Assembly: GCA_021849295.1 (NCBI GenBank)
Contig: JAJZTA010000010.1
Location: 22,633-86,632 of the forward strand
From: Pseudomonadota bacterium
GTDB lineage: Bacteria; Pseudomonadota; Alphaproteobacteria; Micavibrionales; UBA2020
Length of the DNA: 64,000 nucleotides
Reading direction: 5' to 3'
Below, piece by piece: positions 18,371-28,204 of this stretch. The translations under genes and the position numbers were made by a program. Every line of letters begins with the position of its first letter. The stretch's first letter is position 1. Under the pieces are notes generated by a model. That model was not told the DNA's origin and did no database searches. It worked only from the letters and a program-made list of their open reading frames with translations.

Positions 18371-19311
18371 GTTTTGATGTTGTCGTCGAGGCGGTGATCA
18401 TCCAGCCCCGCCGGTTCCTGGTGGATCAGCACTTCCGACTTGGGGAATGCCTCATATAACGCGCGTTCCAGATCTTCCGTCACGTCATGCGCCTTTCTGA
18501 GCGTCAGGTCGCCGTCCAGCTCCAGATGAAACTCGATAAACACCCGCTGCCCGTTCTGGCGGGTGCGCAGATCGTGTATCGCCAGCGCCAGAGGATGCGC
18601 CGTCACCAGCTTCTCGATCTTCGCGCGGTCCTCGTCCGACAATTCCTGATCCATCAGGATGCCGTAGGACTCGCGGCTGATCTTCCACGCGCTGCCAAGC
18701 AGAACGAGAGAGATCACCGCGGCGAACAGCGGATCGTAATAGGGCCATGTGCTGAAGTACCCCAGCCCCAGCGCCACAAGCACGGCACCGTTCATGAACA
18801 GGTCGCCCTTGTAGTGCAGATGGTCGGCGCTGATCGCCACGGAGGCCGTGCGCCGGATCACGTATTTTTGAAAATGCACCAGAAACACCGTCAAAACGAC
18901 GGACAGCAGCATCACGCCGATACCGACAACCGCCTGCTTGACCGGTTGCGGATGGAAAAAGCGGTGCATGGATTCGAACAATAAATATCCGGCGGAGCCG
19001 AAAATAAACAGCGACTGCCCCATCGCCGCCAGCGCCTCGACCTTGCCATGACCGAAGCGGTGTTCCTCGTCGGCGGGCGTCATGGCGTGCAGAACGCTGA
19101 CCATCGTCACCGTCGAGGCGAGCGCGTCGAACGTCGAATCCAGCAGCGACGTCATGATGCTCACGGAATCGGTGATCATGTAGGCGGCAAGCTTCGCCGC
19201 GATCAGAATAACGGCGACGGACAGGCTGGCCATCGTCACCTGCCGCCGCAGAGTCATGTTGCGGCGTTCAGCAGCGGTCGTTCCCTGAATGTAGGGATTG
19301 GCGATGCTCAT
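18358..19311 (-). CDS. Cation diffusion facilitator (FieF/YiiP-like) metal exporter
   Basis: The protein has 317 residues, six membrane helices and a C-terminal cytoplasmic domain. The transport site matches YiiP-type CDF proteins: two aspartates in SLLDSTFDALAS on helix 2 and a histidine/aspartate pair in HLHYKGDLFMN on helix 5. A DEEHRFGHGKVEALA loop is also characteristic. Exchange of Zn2+, Fe2+ or Cd2+ for protons is expected; a D-D-H-D site favours zinc/iron/cadmium over manganese. The gene starts within the SDR stop codon (ATGA overlap). Confidence 0.9.
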   Translation of the reverse strand: MSIANPYIQGTTAAERRNMTLRRQVTMASLSVAVILIAAKLAAYMITDSVSIMTSLLDSTFDALASTVTMVSVLHAMTPADEEHRFGHGKVEALAAMGQSLFIFGSAGYLLFESMHRFFHPQPVKQAVVGIGVMLLSVVLTVFLVHFQKYVIRRTASVAISADHLHYKGDLFMNGAVLVALGLGYFSTWPYYDPLFAAVISLVLLGSAWKISRESYGILMDQELSDEDRAKIEKLVTAHPLALAIHDLRTRQNGQRVFIEFHLELDGDLTLRKAHDVTEDLERALYEAFPKSEVLIHQEPAGLDDHRLDDNIKTQSA

Positions 19312-20033
19312 GCGGCGGCACGGATGATTTTTCCGGTTTCCGCCAGCGAAGGCGCCGCCAGAGCGATGAAGCTCTCGACGATGCTGTCCGGCAGGGGCAG
19401 GGTCGCGGGATCTTCGCCTGGATAGGCCTCGGCGCGCATCGCGGTGCGCACGACGCCTGGATCGAGAATGTTCACTTTCAGCTTGCTATAGGCAACCTCA
19501 TCGGCATAAACGGCAGCCATTTCCTCCAGCGCCGCCTTGCTCGCGGCGTAGGCGCCCCAGAACGCCTTGTGCGCGTGCGCCGCACCGGACGTCACGAAGA
19601 TCGCGCGGCCCGCGTCGCTGCCGCGCAAAAGCGGGTCGAGCGTGCGGATCAGGTGATAATTCGCCATCACGTTGACCCTGAACACCAGATCCCACATCTT
19701 TGGGTCGGACATGGCAACGGGGCTCAAGCCGCCCAGAATGCCCGCGTTTGCAACCAGAATGTCAAGGCGCTTGAACTTGTTCGCCAGCGCTGGGCCGATC
19801 TCGGCGATCTGGTCGAACTTGCCAAGATCGATCGGCAGGAGCGTCGCGCTGCCGCCCGCGGCCTGGATTTCATCATCGACCGCCTCAAGCCCGCCGACCG
19901 TGCGCGCCGCCAAAATCACATGCGCGCCTTCCGCCGAAAAAGCCTTGGCGACGGCGGCGCCGATGCCGCGGCTCGCGCCGGTAATCAGAGCCACGCGCCC
20001 TTCCAGACGCCGTTTTTTCGGGGTATCGGTCAT
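19308..20033 (-). CDS. Short-chain dehydrogenase/reductase family oxidoreductase
   Basis: The protein has 241 residues with a Rossmann fold: cofactor motif TGASRGIG (18-25), NAG motif (about 96-98), and catalytic S149 with Y162-x3-K166. An arginine at the end of strand 2 (AARTVGG) hints at NADP(H) preference. The substrate cannot be read from the sequence. It is coupled at both ends, by ATGA overlap with the 69-residue gene upstream and with the metal exporter downstream. Confidence 0.88.
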   Translation of the reverse strand: MTDTPKKRRLEGRVALITGASRGIGAAVAKAFSAEGAHVILAARTVGGLEAVDDEIQAAGGSATLLPIDLGKFDQIAEIGPALANKFKRLDILVANAGILGGLSPVAMSDPKMWDLVFRVNVMANYHLIRTLDPLLRGSDAGRAIFVTSGAAHAHKAFWGAYAASKAALEEMAAVYADEVAYSKLKVNILDPGVVRTAMRAEAYPGEDPATLPLPDSIVESFIALAAPSLAETGKIIRAAA

Positions 20034-20239
20034 TTCTTATCTCCCTGTTCGATCAGCTTATCCAGTTTCATCCGGTCCTTTGCTTTATACCCCACGCCCT
20101 GCCGCACGGTGGTCTGCGCAGGTGTGGCCTTTTTATAGTATTTCAGATACCAGAACGCACCCGCCGCCATAAGAACGACCGCCAAAAATATATACAGCAG
20201 ATTGCTGCTGCGCTTTTTTCTCCTGCGCGCTGGCATCAC
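20030..20239 (-). CDS. Small single-span membrane protein, unknown function
   Basis: The protein has 69 residues: a basic N terminus (MMPARRRKKRSSN), one hydrophobic helix of about 20 residues (LLYIFLAVVLMAAGAFWYL), then a lysine-rich tail. The positive-inside rule places the N terminus in the cytoplasm. No family is recognised. The start overlaps the cvpA stop and its own stop overlaps the SDR start, both four-base ATGA overlaps, so it is very likely a real translated gene in the radA-cvpA operon. Confidence 0.72.
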   Translation of the reverse strand: MMPARRRKKRSSNLLYIFLAVVLMAAGAFWYLKYYKKATPAQTTVRQGVGYKAKDRMKLDKLIEQGDKK

Positions 20240-21075
20240 GGCATCTGGCTGTTGTCAGATCCGGCAGGCGCGGTTTGCGGCGGCGTCTGCGGCGGCGCAC
20301 CCGACGGTGGCGGCAGTCGGGTCACCGGCGGTACGGGCGCGGGCGTCGGCGCAGGTTGCGGCGCGGGTTTAGGCGCAACTTGCGGCGGGTTTTGGGGCGC
20401 TGGCGGCGGCGTTTGCTCTATCTTGTCCGCAGGCTGCGACACCTCGGATTTCACTTTTTTGGCCGTCGAATCCGCCGCCTTGCCCACTTTGTCAAGGTCG
20501 ACCTTATTGAACTTGAGAGCGATGCTGCTGCCCTTGTCTTCAATGATATGGTTCAAATCGAAGACATGTTTGTTCGTCCAGACCAGCGTTTTGTCGAAGA
20601 CCGGCATACTGTAGGAGTCTTTCACCCACTTCGGAAAGGCGCTTGGCGTAATCAGGTAGAAGCAGGTGACGTAAATCACGAACACGAACAGGAACCCGCG
20701 CAAAAATCCGAAGATGCCGCCGAGAATACGGTCGACGACCAGCAATCCGGCATCCTGTATCGCGCGCGTGACAAGAATGCGCGTCACGATCATCAAACCG
20801 AATACAAGCAAAAAAATACCGCCGTAAGACACGATATTCGCGGCCATGGAGGGCTTCAGAAGCCCCATGATCGTGGCTTTTTCATGCCCGCCGGTGGCGC
20901 CGAGCCACTTGTCCAGCCCCGGTACAAGAAAATGCCCGCCCGCCGAAGAGATGACGACTGCCAGAATAAGACCGGCGAGGATGAAAAACTCCCGGATGAT
21001 GCCGCGAAAGTAGGCCGTCGCCGTCGACAGCAGGATGATAAAGAGTACGGCGAGATCGAAAGCATGTGGTGTCAT
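20236..21075 (-). CDS. CvpA family membrane protein with proline-rich tail
   Basis: The protein has 279 residues. The first ~165 residues form the four-helix CvpA (colicin V production) domain, recognisable by AYFRGIIREFFILAGLILAVV and, after it, FGFLRGFLFVFVIYV. The rest is a soluble tail that becomes almost pure Pro/Ala/Gln (about residues 220-275). CvpA proteins are linked to envelope stress and to purF in many genomes; purF does not follow here. It lies seven bases after radA and overlaps the next small gene. The long proline tail could span periplasm or serve as a disordered linker. Confidence 0.82.
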   Translation of the reverse strand: MTPHAFDLAVLFIILLSTATAYFRGIIREFFILAGLILAVVISSAGGHFLVPGLDKWLGATGGHEKATIMGLLKPSMAANIVSYGGIFLLVFGLMIVTRILVTRAIQDAGLLVVDRILGGIFGFLRGFLFVFVIYVTCFYLITPSAFPKWVKDSYSMPVFDKTLVWTNKHVFDLNHIIEDKGSSIALKFNKVDLDKVGKAADSTAKKVKSEVSQPADKIEQTPPPAPQNPPQVAPKPAPQPAPTPAPVPPVTRLPPPSGAPPQTPPQTAPAGSDNSQMP

Positions 21076-21082
21076 TGTATTT

Positions 21083-22441
21083 TTAGTCCTCCGTGAATAA
21101 AGGCAGCATGTCCTTGAGATGTTGCACTTGCGTCAGGCGCAAGTCGCCCTGCCTGTTTTTCATTTTCGCGTGATGCGGGATGAGCGCATGTTTAAAGCCG
21201 AGTTTCTCCGCTTCTTTCAGCCGCGCGTCCGTCTGGCCGACGTTGCGCGCCTCGCCAGAAAGGCCGATCTCGCCGAAAATCACCATGTCCTCGGGCACCG
21301 GCACGCCGGAAAGCGAACTTGCCAAAGCGGCGGCGACGGCGAGATCCGCCGCCGGTTCCGTCACCCGCAGGCCGCCCGCGACGTTGAGATAAACGTCGTT
21401 CGGGCCGATCTGGATATTGCAGCGCGCCTCCAGCACCGCCAGCACCATGGCGAGACGCGCAGAGTCCCAGCCGATGACGGCGCGGCGCGGCGTGCCAAGC
21501 GGCGACGGCGCGACCAGCGCCTGAACCTCGACCAGCACGGGGCGTGTGCCTTCCATGCCCGCGAAAACGGCGCTGCCGGAAATCTGCTCGCTTCTTTGCG
21601 ACAAAAAGAGCGCGGACGGATTTTCGACCTCCTGCAACCCCAGTTCGCCCATTTCGAACACGCCGATCTCGTCGGTCGGGCCGAAGCGGTTTTTCACAGC
21701 GCGCAAAATGCGGAAAGTGTGCCCGCGGTCGCCTTCGAAATAAAGCACCGTATCGACCATATGTTCCAAAACCCGCGGCCCTGCGATCTGCCCGTCCTTG
21801 GTGACGTGCCCGACGATTAAAAGGCTCGTGCCGCTCTGCTTGGCGGCGCGGATCAGTTCCTGCGCCGAGGCGCGCACCTGCGCGACCGTGCCAGGGGCGG
21901 AATCGAGATTGTCGAGATACATGGTTTGAATAGAGTCGATCACCACGACGTCGAATTTTTCGTCGCGCATGGTGGCGATAATGTCGCGCACAGAAGTCGC
22001 GGCGGCGAGGTTGACGGGCGCGTCGGCAAGGCCAAGGCGCAAGGCGCGCATTCGCACCTGATCGACCGACTCTTCGCCGGAAACGTAAGCGCACTTCGCG
22101 CCGGAGGCCAGTTTCGCCACCGCCTGCAGCAGAATGGTCGATTTGCCGATGCCCGGATCGCCGCCGATCAGAATGGCAGAGCCTGCGACCAGCCCGCCGC
22201 CGGTGACGCGGTCCAGCTCGGCGATGCCCGTGGTGCGGCGCGGCGGAGACTCCGAAACGCCGGACAGCGGCGCGAAGGAAATGACGCGCCCTTTGGCCGC
22301 GCCCAATCCGCGCGGCGGGGCGGCGGCCGGAATTTCCTCGATGATCGTGTTCCATTCCCCGCAATCGTCGCACTTGCCCGCCCACTTGTTATGGGTGGAG
22401 CCGCAGGACTGGCAGACAAAAAGAACGGCTTGGCGCGCCAT
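21083..22441 (-). CDS. radA: DNA repair protein RadA
   Basis: The protein has 452 residues from the ATG at 22441, just before the zinc finger C10-x2-C13...C24-x2-C27. This start is preferred over one 45 bases upstream, which adds residues outside the family. It has a RecA-like ATPase with Walker A GGDPGIGKST (93-102), the RadA-specific KNRFG motif in AVKNRFGPTDEIG, and a C-terminal Lon-protease-like domain (without proteolysis). RadA helps process branched recombination intermediates. A hairpin GGGAG/CTCCC just upstream (22456-22480) lies in its leader. Confidence 0.95.
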   Translation of the reverse strand: MARQAVLFVCQSCGSTHNKWAGKCDDCGEWNTIIEEIPAAAPPRGLGAAKGRVISFAPLSGVSESPPRRTTGIAELDRVTGGGLVAGSAILIGGDPGIGKSTILLQAVAKLASGAKCAYVSGEESVDQVRMRALRLGLADAPVNLAAATSVRDIIATMRDEKFDVVVIDSIQTMYLDNLDSAPGTVAQVRASAQELIRAAKQSGTSLLIVGHVTKDGQIAGPRVLEHMVDTVLYFEGDRGHTFRILRAVKNRFGPTDEIGVFEMGELGLQEVENPSALFLSQRSEQISGSAVFAGMEGTRPVLVEVQALVAPSPLGTPRRAVIGWDSARLAMVLAVLEARCNIQIGPNDVYLNVAGGLRVTEPAADLAVAAALASSLSGVPVPEDMVIFGEIGLSGEARNVGQTDARLKEAEKLGFKHALIPHHAKMKNRQGDLRLTQVQHLKDMLPLFTED

Positions 22442-22515
22442 GAAAAAATCCTCGCAGGGGAGCGAAAACACTCCCTTTTTTAGCATATTATGCCTTGAAA
22501 AACCAAGCTTGAATC

Positions 22516-23406
22516 TTACTTGCCTTGCGCCGCGCCGGAGGCCACAGCGGCCTCCGCGACCGCGTGCGGCAAGGGTTCATGATTACGGTATCTGACGATA
22601 GTCGACACCGGCACGAGCTCGAACCCACGCGCTTTCAGCGTCGGCAGCCAGACCTCCAGCGCCGCCAGCGTCGCGGGCTTGGGGTGCCCGATGGCGATTA
22701 CGCTGCCGTAGCGGCGCGCCAGAGCCATCGTTACGTTGATCTGCCTGGCTACGCCTTCCGGCGTAGCGGCATCATCCAAAAAGACATCGCGCCGCACGGT
22801 GGGGATGTGATATTTCCGCGCCACCTTCCAGGCGACGCTTTTCGGCGTCGTCATGGAATCGAGAAAATAGACGTGACGCTTCACCAATTGCAGCATCAGA
22901 AGTTTCAGCCCCGGCGCGTAGGTGGTGAACTTGCTGCCCATGTGATTGTTGACGCCGTCGTATCCGGTGAAGGAGTCGAGGTTGAACTGGATATTCTGCT
23001 CCATCTGCGCCTTCGTCATGTCGACGGAAAGATTGTGCGGGCCCGGATATTCGTCAGGATCGTCGGCCTCCATCGGCATGTGCAAAATGACTTCATGTCC
23101 CTTCGCTTTTGCCGCGGCGACTTGCCAGGCGAGATGGTGCGCATAAGGCAGGTACGCGAACGTCACGCCGGCCGGCAGATCGAGCGCCCACAGGGAGCGG
23201 TCGAAGGCGACGCCCATGTCGTCTATGTCGATGGCAATCAGCGGGCGGTGTGCACGGGCGGTTGTCGGGCGGTTGTCGTGTTTACGCACCGTTTTCTGCA
23301 CGACCGTCGGCGGCGTTTGCTGCCACACGATTCCAAGCGGCGCCGACGCCGTCGCAGGAACGGTCCACCCGAACGCGAGGCACAAGCCCAAAAGGGTTTT
23401 TTTCAT
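22516..23406 (-). CDS. Divergent polysaccharide deacetylase family exported protein
   Basis: The protein has 296 residues from the ATG at 23406, which has GCAGGA eight bases upstream. An in-frame ATG at 23415 overlapping the alaS stop is possible. A signal peptide (ending about PATASA) is followed by the divergent NodB-like deacetylase fold (family of E. coli YibQ): IAIDIDDMGVAFDRS, AYLPYAHHLAWQVAAAK, EVILHMPMEA, NNHMGSKFT and IAIGHPKPATLAAL. Members lack some canonical metal ligands, and their role in the envelope is poorly defined. It is transcribed between alaS and radA. Confidence 0.82.
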   Translation of the reverse strand: MKKTLLGLCLAFGWTVPATASAPLGIVWQQTPPTVVQKTVRKHDNRPTTARAHRPLIAIDIDDMGVAFDRSLWALDLPAGVTFAYLPYAHHLAWQVAAAKAKGHEVILHMPMEADDPDEYPGPHNLSVDMTKAQMEQNIQFNLDSFTGYDGVNNHMGSKFTTYAPGLKLLMLQLVKRHVYFLDSMTTPKSVAWKVARKYHIPTVRRDVFLDDAATPEGVARQINVTMALARRYGSVIAIGHPKPATLAALEVWLPTLKARGFELVPVSTIVRYRNHEPLPHAVAEAAVASGAAQGK

Positions 23407-23411
23407 GTTTG

Positions 23412-26060
23412 TCATCCTGCTAAAATTGCTTCGATTGCCGTGACGGCGTCGTTCGCCTGAGCGCCGTCCGGCCCCCCGCCCTGCGCCATGTCGGGACGGC
23501 CGCCGCCGCCCTTGCCGCCGAGTTTTTCGACGCCCGCCTTGACGAGATTGACGGCGTTGATCTTCGCCGTGAGGTCGGGCGTCACCGCCACGACCAGAGA
23601 TGCCTTGCGGTCTTCGCCGACCGACACCAGCGCAACGACGCCGGAGCCGAGCTTGGCTTTTAATTCATCGGCCATTGGCTTGAGCTCGTTCGCCGGAACG
23701 CCTTCCAGAACGCGGGAGGTGAAGTTCACGCCCTTGATGACTTTGGCTTCTGATTCCACGCTACCGCCCGTCGCCAGCTTGCGGCGGAGATCGGAGACTT
23801 CTTTTTCAAGACGTTTCTTGTCGTTCACAAGAGACACAATGCGCGCTTGCAAATCAGCAGTAGGCGAAGCTTGTAAAGATCCGGCAATGGCATACAGCCA
23901 CTTGTCGTGCATATTGAAGTAGTGTAGAGCGCCGGTGCCGGTCACGGCCTCGATGCGGCGCACGCCTGCGGCGAGCGCGCTTTCGCTGACGATTTTGAAC
24001 AGGCCTATGTCGCCGGTGCGGCGCACGTGGGTGCCGCCGCACAACTCGACGGAAAACGGATGATTGCCGTCGTCGCCGCCCATCGTCAGGACGCGCACCT
24101 CGTCGTCGTATTTCTCGCCGAACATCGCCATCGCCCCCAGCGCCTTGGCGGCGTCGATCTGCAACAGGCGCGTGGTCACTTCGCTGTTGGCGCGGATGCG
24201 GGCGTTGACTTCTTTTTCAACCTCAAATATCTGCTTTTCCGTCATAGGGGTGTTCAAGCTGATATCGAAGCGCAAACGGTCTTCATCCACCCGCGAGCCT
24301 TTTTGCACGACGTTTTTGCCAACATGTTTATGCAGCGCGGCATGCAGCAGGTGCGTCGCCGAGTGGTTGGCACGGATGTCGTTGCGGCGCCAAACGTCAA
24401 TTTTCATTTCGACCGCTTCGCCAACGGATATCCTGCCCCTGCTAACTCTGCCAATATGCACGAACAACCCGCCAAGCTTTTTCTGCGTATCCTCGACGTC
24501 TATGATGGCATTCAGCCCGGTTATTATACCTTTATCCCCGACCTGACCACCGGATTCCGCATAGAATGGCGTCTGGTTGACGACGACCGAAACTTCTTCA
24601 TTCACGTCAACAGTATCAACGACTTCACCCTTTGCGTTCACCAACGCGAGGATTTTTGCCTCCGCCTGTTCCTTGTCGTAGCCCAAAAATTCCGTCGCGC
24701 CTTTTTTGTCTTTAATATCGAACCAGACGGTTTCCGTCGCCGCCTCGCCGGAGCCTTTCCATGACTGGCGCGCCATTTCGCGCTGGCGTTCCATCGCGGC
24801 ATCGAAGCCAGCGACATCGACCTCGCGGCTTTGCTCGCGCTTCAAAACGTCCTGTGTGAGGTCAAGCGGAAAACCAAAAGTGTCGTAGAGTTTAAACGCC
24901 ACCTCGCCCGGCAGCTTCTCGTTTATGCCGAGCTTGCGCGTTTCCGCTTCGAGCAGATGGAGCCCATGTTCCAAAGTCTTGCGGAAACGCAGCTCTTCCT
25001 GCTTCAACGTTTCGGTGATGAGACCCTCGGCTTCTCTCAATTCGGGGTACGCATCCGCCATCTGCGCGTTTAGCGCGGGCACAAGGCGGTACATCAGCGG
25101 TTCGACCGCGCCGAGGATATGCGCATGACGCATGGCGCGGCGCATGATGCGGCGGAGGACATAGCCGCGGCCCTCGTTCGACGGCAGCACGCCGTCCGCG
25201 ACCAGAAACGCCGAGGCGCGCAGATGATCGGCGATGACGCGGTGAGACACTTTAAGCTCCCCGTCCGGATCGCGCGACGTGAGGTTCGCCGAGGCTTCGA
25301 TCAGCGCGCGGATCATGTCCACGTCGTAGTTGTCGTGTTTGCCCTGCAAGACCGCCGCCAGACGCTCCAGACCCATGCCGGTGTCGATCGACGGCTTGGG
25401 CAGGGCGATACGCGTGCCGTCCGGCTGCTGCTCGAACTGCATGAAGACGTTGTTCCAGATCTCGATGAAACGATCGCCGTCCTGATCGGGCGAGCCGGGC
25501 GGGCCGCCGGGGATCTTGTCGCCGTGGTCGTAGAAGATCTCCGAGCACGGGCCGCAGGGGCCAGTGTCGCCCATCATCCAGAAGTTGTCCATCGTCGGGA
25601 TGCGGACGATCTTGCTGTCCGGAAAGCCGGTGACCTTCTTCCAGATCGCGGCGGCTGCGTCGTCATCGTGATAAACCGTGACCATCAATTTTTCTTTGGA
25701 AAAGCCGAAGTCCTTGGTCAGCAGTTCCCACGCGTAAGGGATCGCCGCTTCCTTGAAGTAATCGCCGAAGGAAAAGTTCCCCAGCATCTCGAAGAACGTG
25801 TGGTGGCGCGCGGTGAAGCCGACGTTGTCGAGGTCGTTGTGCTTGCCGCCGGCACGGACGCATTTCTGCGACGTGGTGGCGCGCGTGTAGGGGCGCGTCT
25901 CGACGCCGGTGAAAACGTTTTTGAACTGCACCATGCCCGCGTTGGTAAACATCAAGGTCGGGTCGTTCGCCGGCACGAGCGAGCTCGACGGCACGACTTC
26001 GTGGCCGTTTTTCTTGAAAAATTCGAGGAACGTCTTGCGGACCTGATTGGCTGTTGTCAT
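23412..26060 (-). CDS. alaS: Alanyl-tRNA synthetase
   Basis: The protein has 882 residues from the ATG at 26060 with an upstream GGAAAAGAG site. It has a class II aminoacylation core at the N terminus ([20 protein letters not shown]), an editing domain with the zinc-binding [11 protein letters not shown] and [11 protein letters not shown] motifs, a coiled segment ([20 protein letters not shown]) and the glycine-rich C-Ala domain ([15 protein letters not shown]). It charges tRNA-Ala and clears mischarged serine and glycine. A palindrome overlaps its likely promoter (see 26072-26097). It is the first gene of a long minus-strand operon or follows slt. Confidence 0.97.
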   Translation of the reverse strand: MTTANQVRKTFLEFFKKNGHEVVPSSSLVPANDPTLMFTNAGMVQFKNVFTGVETRPYTRATTSQKCVRAGGKHNDLDNVGFTARHHTFFEMLGNFSFGDYFKEAAIPYAWELLTKDFGFSKEKLMVTVYHDDDAAAAIWKKVTGFPDSKIVRIPTMDNFWMMGDTGPCGPCSEIFYDHGDKIPGGPPGSPDQDGDRFIEIWNNVFMQFEQQPDGTRIALPKPSIDTGMGLERLAAVLQGKHDNYDVDMIRALIEASANLTSRDPDGELKVSHRVIADHLRASAFLVADGVLPSNEGRGYVLRRIMRRAMRHAHILGAVEPLMYRLVPALNAQMADAYPELREAEGLITETLKQEELRFRKTLEHGLHLLEAETRKLGINEKLPGEVAFKLYDTFGFPLDLTQDVLKREQSREVDVAGFDAAMERQREMARQSWKGSGEAATETVWFDIKDKKGATEFLGYDKEQAEAKILALVNAKGEVVDTVDVNEEVSVVVNQTPFYAESGGQVGDKGIITGLNAIIDVEDTQKKLGGLFVHIGRVSRGRISVGEAVEMKIDVWRRNDIRANHSATHLLHAALHKHVGKNVVQKGSRVDEDRLRFDISLNTPMTEKQIFEVEKEVNARIRANSEVTTRLLQIDAAKALGAMAMFGEKYDDEVRVLTMGGDDGNHPFSVELCGGTHVRRTGDIGLFKIVSESALAAGVRRIEAVTGTGALHYFNMHDKWLYAIAGSLQASPTADLQARIVSLVNDKKRLEKEVSDLRRKLATGGSVESEAKVIKGVNFTSRVLEGVPANELKPMADELKAKLGSGVVALVSVGEDRKASLVVAVTPDLTAKINAVNLVKAGVEKLGGKGGGGRPDMAQGGGPDGAQANDAVTAIEAILAG

Positions 26061-26071
26061 CGTCTCTTTTC

Positions 26072-26097
26072 CTATAATCACGTTTGCGCGATTATAG
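26072..26097 (-). promoter_or_regulatory. Candidate alaS promoter -10 box inside an 8-bp palindrome
   Basis: The arms CTATAATC (26072-26079) and GATTATAG (26090-26097) are perfect inverted repeats around 10 bases. On the minus strand the distal arm contains TATAAT (26096-26091), a consensus -10 about 30 bases before the alaS ATG. No good -35 was found. E. coli AlaRS is known to repress its own promoter through a palindrome near the transcription start; a similar operator here is inference. Confidence 0.45.
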
Positions 26098-26123
26098 CCT
26101 TTTTCACCGTGCCGTGGGAAGCC

Positions 26124-28088
26124 CTAGCGCGTGGCAAAACGCCCGTCTTTGTGGATATCCATGGGGGTATAGACCGGCCAGGTGCCGGAGGCGATTTTCT
26201 CCAGAGATCTGGTGTCCTGGCGGTATTTCAAACGGTAAATCCAGTAATTCGTCATGACGCGCTCAACGAACAGCCGCGTCTCGGCCACGGGGATCGATTC
26301 GATGAACAGCAAGGGGTCATCCTGATAATCGACCGTCTTTTCCCACCGCACCAGCTTGCCCGGCCCCGCGTTATAGGCGACACCCAGTTTGAGAAGGTTG
26401 TTCCGCACAGCCGCTTCGCCCAGCAATTTTCGCAAATAAGCCTGCCCGAGGCGGATATTGACCGCGGGATCGTCCAGCGCGTCTTTATCGACGCTGATCC
26501 CCAGTTGCCGCGCGATATGCAGAGCGGTAGACGGCAGCAGCTGCATCAGCCCTTTGGCACCGGAGCCCTTGTTTTTGGCCTCCGGATTGAACTTCGACTC
26601 CTGCCGGATGAAGGCGAACACCAGCGCCCTGTCCACCGTATAGCCCTCTTTGGGCGGCCACGGCGCGTCGGGGTACAGCGCGGCATCATACAGACGTCGG
26701 CGGGAATCCACGATGCCGCTGCCGAGACGCATCTCGAAATCGGGCTCGCCCGCCGCATGGGCGAAGGCCAGCAGCGCCGTTTGCAAAGCCACGTCATGGC
26801 CGGGGTCGATCTGGCGTATCTCCTGCTCCGCCAGACCGTACTGGTGGATCTGCAGCAACGCCAGCGCGCGCTTGCCCGCCGGCATGGCGGCGAGCAGCTT
26901 GATCCGGCTGCCGCTCAAATCTGGCATCTCCCAGTTGAAGCGCGTCTGCTCCATGCCGAGCGCCTTCACCGCGATGATGCCGTAAAAGCTGCGCGGGTGG
27001 TCGGCGGCCTTTTTCAGCCAAAAGCTCACCTTCTCGGGGTGATAGTCTCTTAAGTTGGCGCGCCCCGCCCAATAGGCCGCGGCGGAAACCTGCCATGCCG
27101 AGGCACGCGGCGACGTCGCTGCAAGGGCAAAATACTTCGCGGCGATGGCGTATTTTTCCTGCCGCCATGCCGAAAGGCCGGCAATCCATCCGGCCAGCGG
27201 CACCTCCCGCCCCGAACGGTCGGCGCTGGCAGAGGCTTGCGCATAGGCATCTCCCACCTTGCCGTTGTAAAAATAGGACTCGGCGATCCGCGCGCGCAGC
27301 GCGTCATACTCCGTCGCTGTAAACAGCTGCTGCTCTTGCTTCAAATGCCGGAGCGCGGTTGTCGGAGCGTCTGACAGGTCCTCGTCTATCTCGCGGATCA
27401 CCCGCCTTTGCCGCCGACCGTGCTTCTGCGCCGCCAGATAAGGCTGCGCAAACTGGCCGCTGTCGTAATCGTGATACCCCACAAGACCGTGCCCCGTACG
27501 CGGGCTGTAAAGACGGGCGGCATGGCGCAGTCTGCGTTTCAGGGCAAGGTCGTGAATTTTCTGCGCGCCCGCAACATCGGCATAATGGCGCATCCAGTCG
27601 TCCAGTTCGTCATAGGTGGCATGATAGTGGCTCCCCATGTAGCGCTGATAAAGCACGTTTCCCATCAGCCTGTCGTCGCCGAGATGACGTATCTCGGCAT
27701 TAGCCGCGCGAAAATCGCCACGGCTCTGCAGATAGAAAATGCGCTCGTAGCGTCTCGCGTCAGGCTGGCTCAGACGCGGGCCGGGCGTGGTACGGTCGAA
27801 AACCTCGCCCTCGAGGGAATCCGGATTGCGGATGGCGCGCTCGAATGCCGCCGTGTGGGGACGGGGCAAAGGCAGAACGACCGGCATGGCGGCTGGCACG
27901 ATGATCGTTTTGAACGGATTGTCGTGATGCTTCCCATCCAGCATTTCTTTGGAAGAAAAAAAGGACGACAGCGGGAATGTGAAAGCGACAGCTCCCGCAG
28001 ACGGCAGAATCATGACGGACGCCATGGCAAGGGCAGCCATGACAGACACGGCTTGTCTGCGGAAGTGCTTTAACCGCACGCTGTACAC
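26124..28088 (-). CDS. Soluble lytic murein transglycosylase (Slt-like)
   Basis: The protein has up to 654 residues with a signal peptide (hydrophobic MAALAMASVMILPSAGAVAF within the first 36 residues). A long alpha-helical superhelix precedes the C-terminal SLT domain: catalytic E497 in FIRQESKFNPEAKN, then GAKGLMQLLPSTA and LGVAYNAGPGKLVRWE. The enzyme cleaves peptidoglycan glycan strands to 1,6-anhydro products in the periplasm. The start is uncertain: the GTG at 28088 has an AGG only two bases away, while the GTG at 28079 is better spaced; both keep the signal peptide. It ends 42 bases before the alaS promoter region. Confidence 0.9.
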   Translation of the reverse strand: MYSVRLKHFRRQAVSVMAALAMASVMILPSAGAVAFTFPLSSFFSSKEMLDGKHHDNPFKTIIVPAAMPVVLPLPRPHTAAFERAIRNPDSLEGEVFDRTTPGPRLSQPDARRYERIFYLQSRGDFRAANAEIRHLGDDRLMGNVLYQRYMGSHYHATYDELDDWMRHYADVAGAQKIHDLALKRRLRHAARLYSPRTGHGLVGYHDYDSGQFAQPYLAAQKHGRRQRRVIREIDEDLSDAPTTALRHLKQEQQLFTATEYDALRARIAESYFYNGKVGDAYAQASASADRSGREVPLAGWIAGLSAWRQEKYAIAAKYFALAATSPRASAWQVSAAAYWAGRANLRDYHPEKVSFWLKKAADHPRSFYGIIAVKALGMEQTRFNWEMPDLSGSRIKLLAAMPAGKRALALLQIHQYGLAEQEIRQIDPGHDVALQTALLAFAHAAGEPDFEMRLGSGIVDSRRRLYDAALYPDAPWPPKEGYTVDRALVFAFIRQESKFNPEAKNKGSGAKGLMQLLPSTALHIARQLGISVDKDALDDPAVNIRLGQAYLRKLLGEAAVRNNLLKLGVAYNAGPGKLVRWEKTVDYQDDPLLFIESIPVAETRLFVERVMTNYWIYRLKYRQDTRSLEKIASGTWPVYTPMDIHKDGRFATR

Positions 28089-28204
28089 TACCTCATTCTT
28101 GTCAATGCAAGGCCATTTTTATAGCTGAAAAGAACAGCTTAAACAAGTTTTTACGACAAAATCTTCATTTTCTTTGAAAATACAGCACGCTACCCGCGCG
28201 CCCC

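Noticed and set aside
25119..27053. 644-residue plus-strand frame across alaS and slt
   Set aside because: It crosses two well-identified genes and their promoter and has no recognisable domain.
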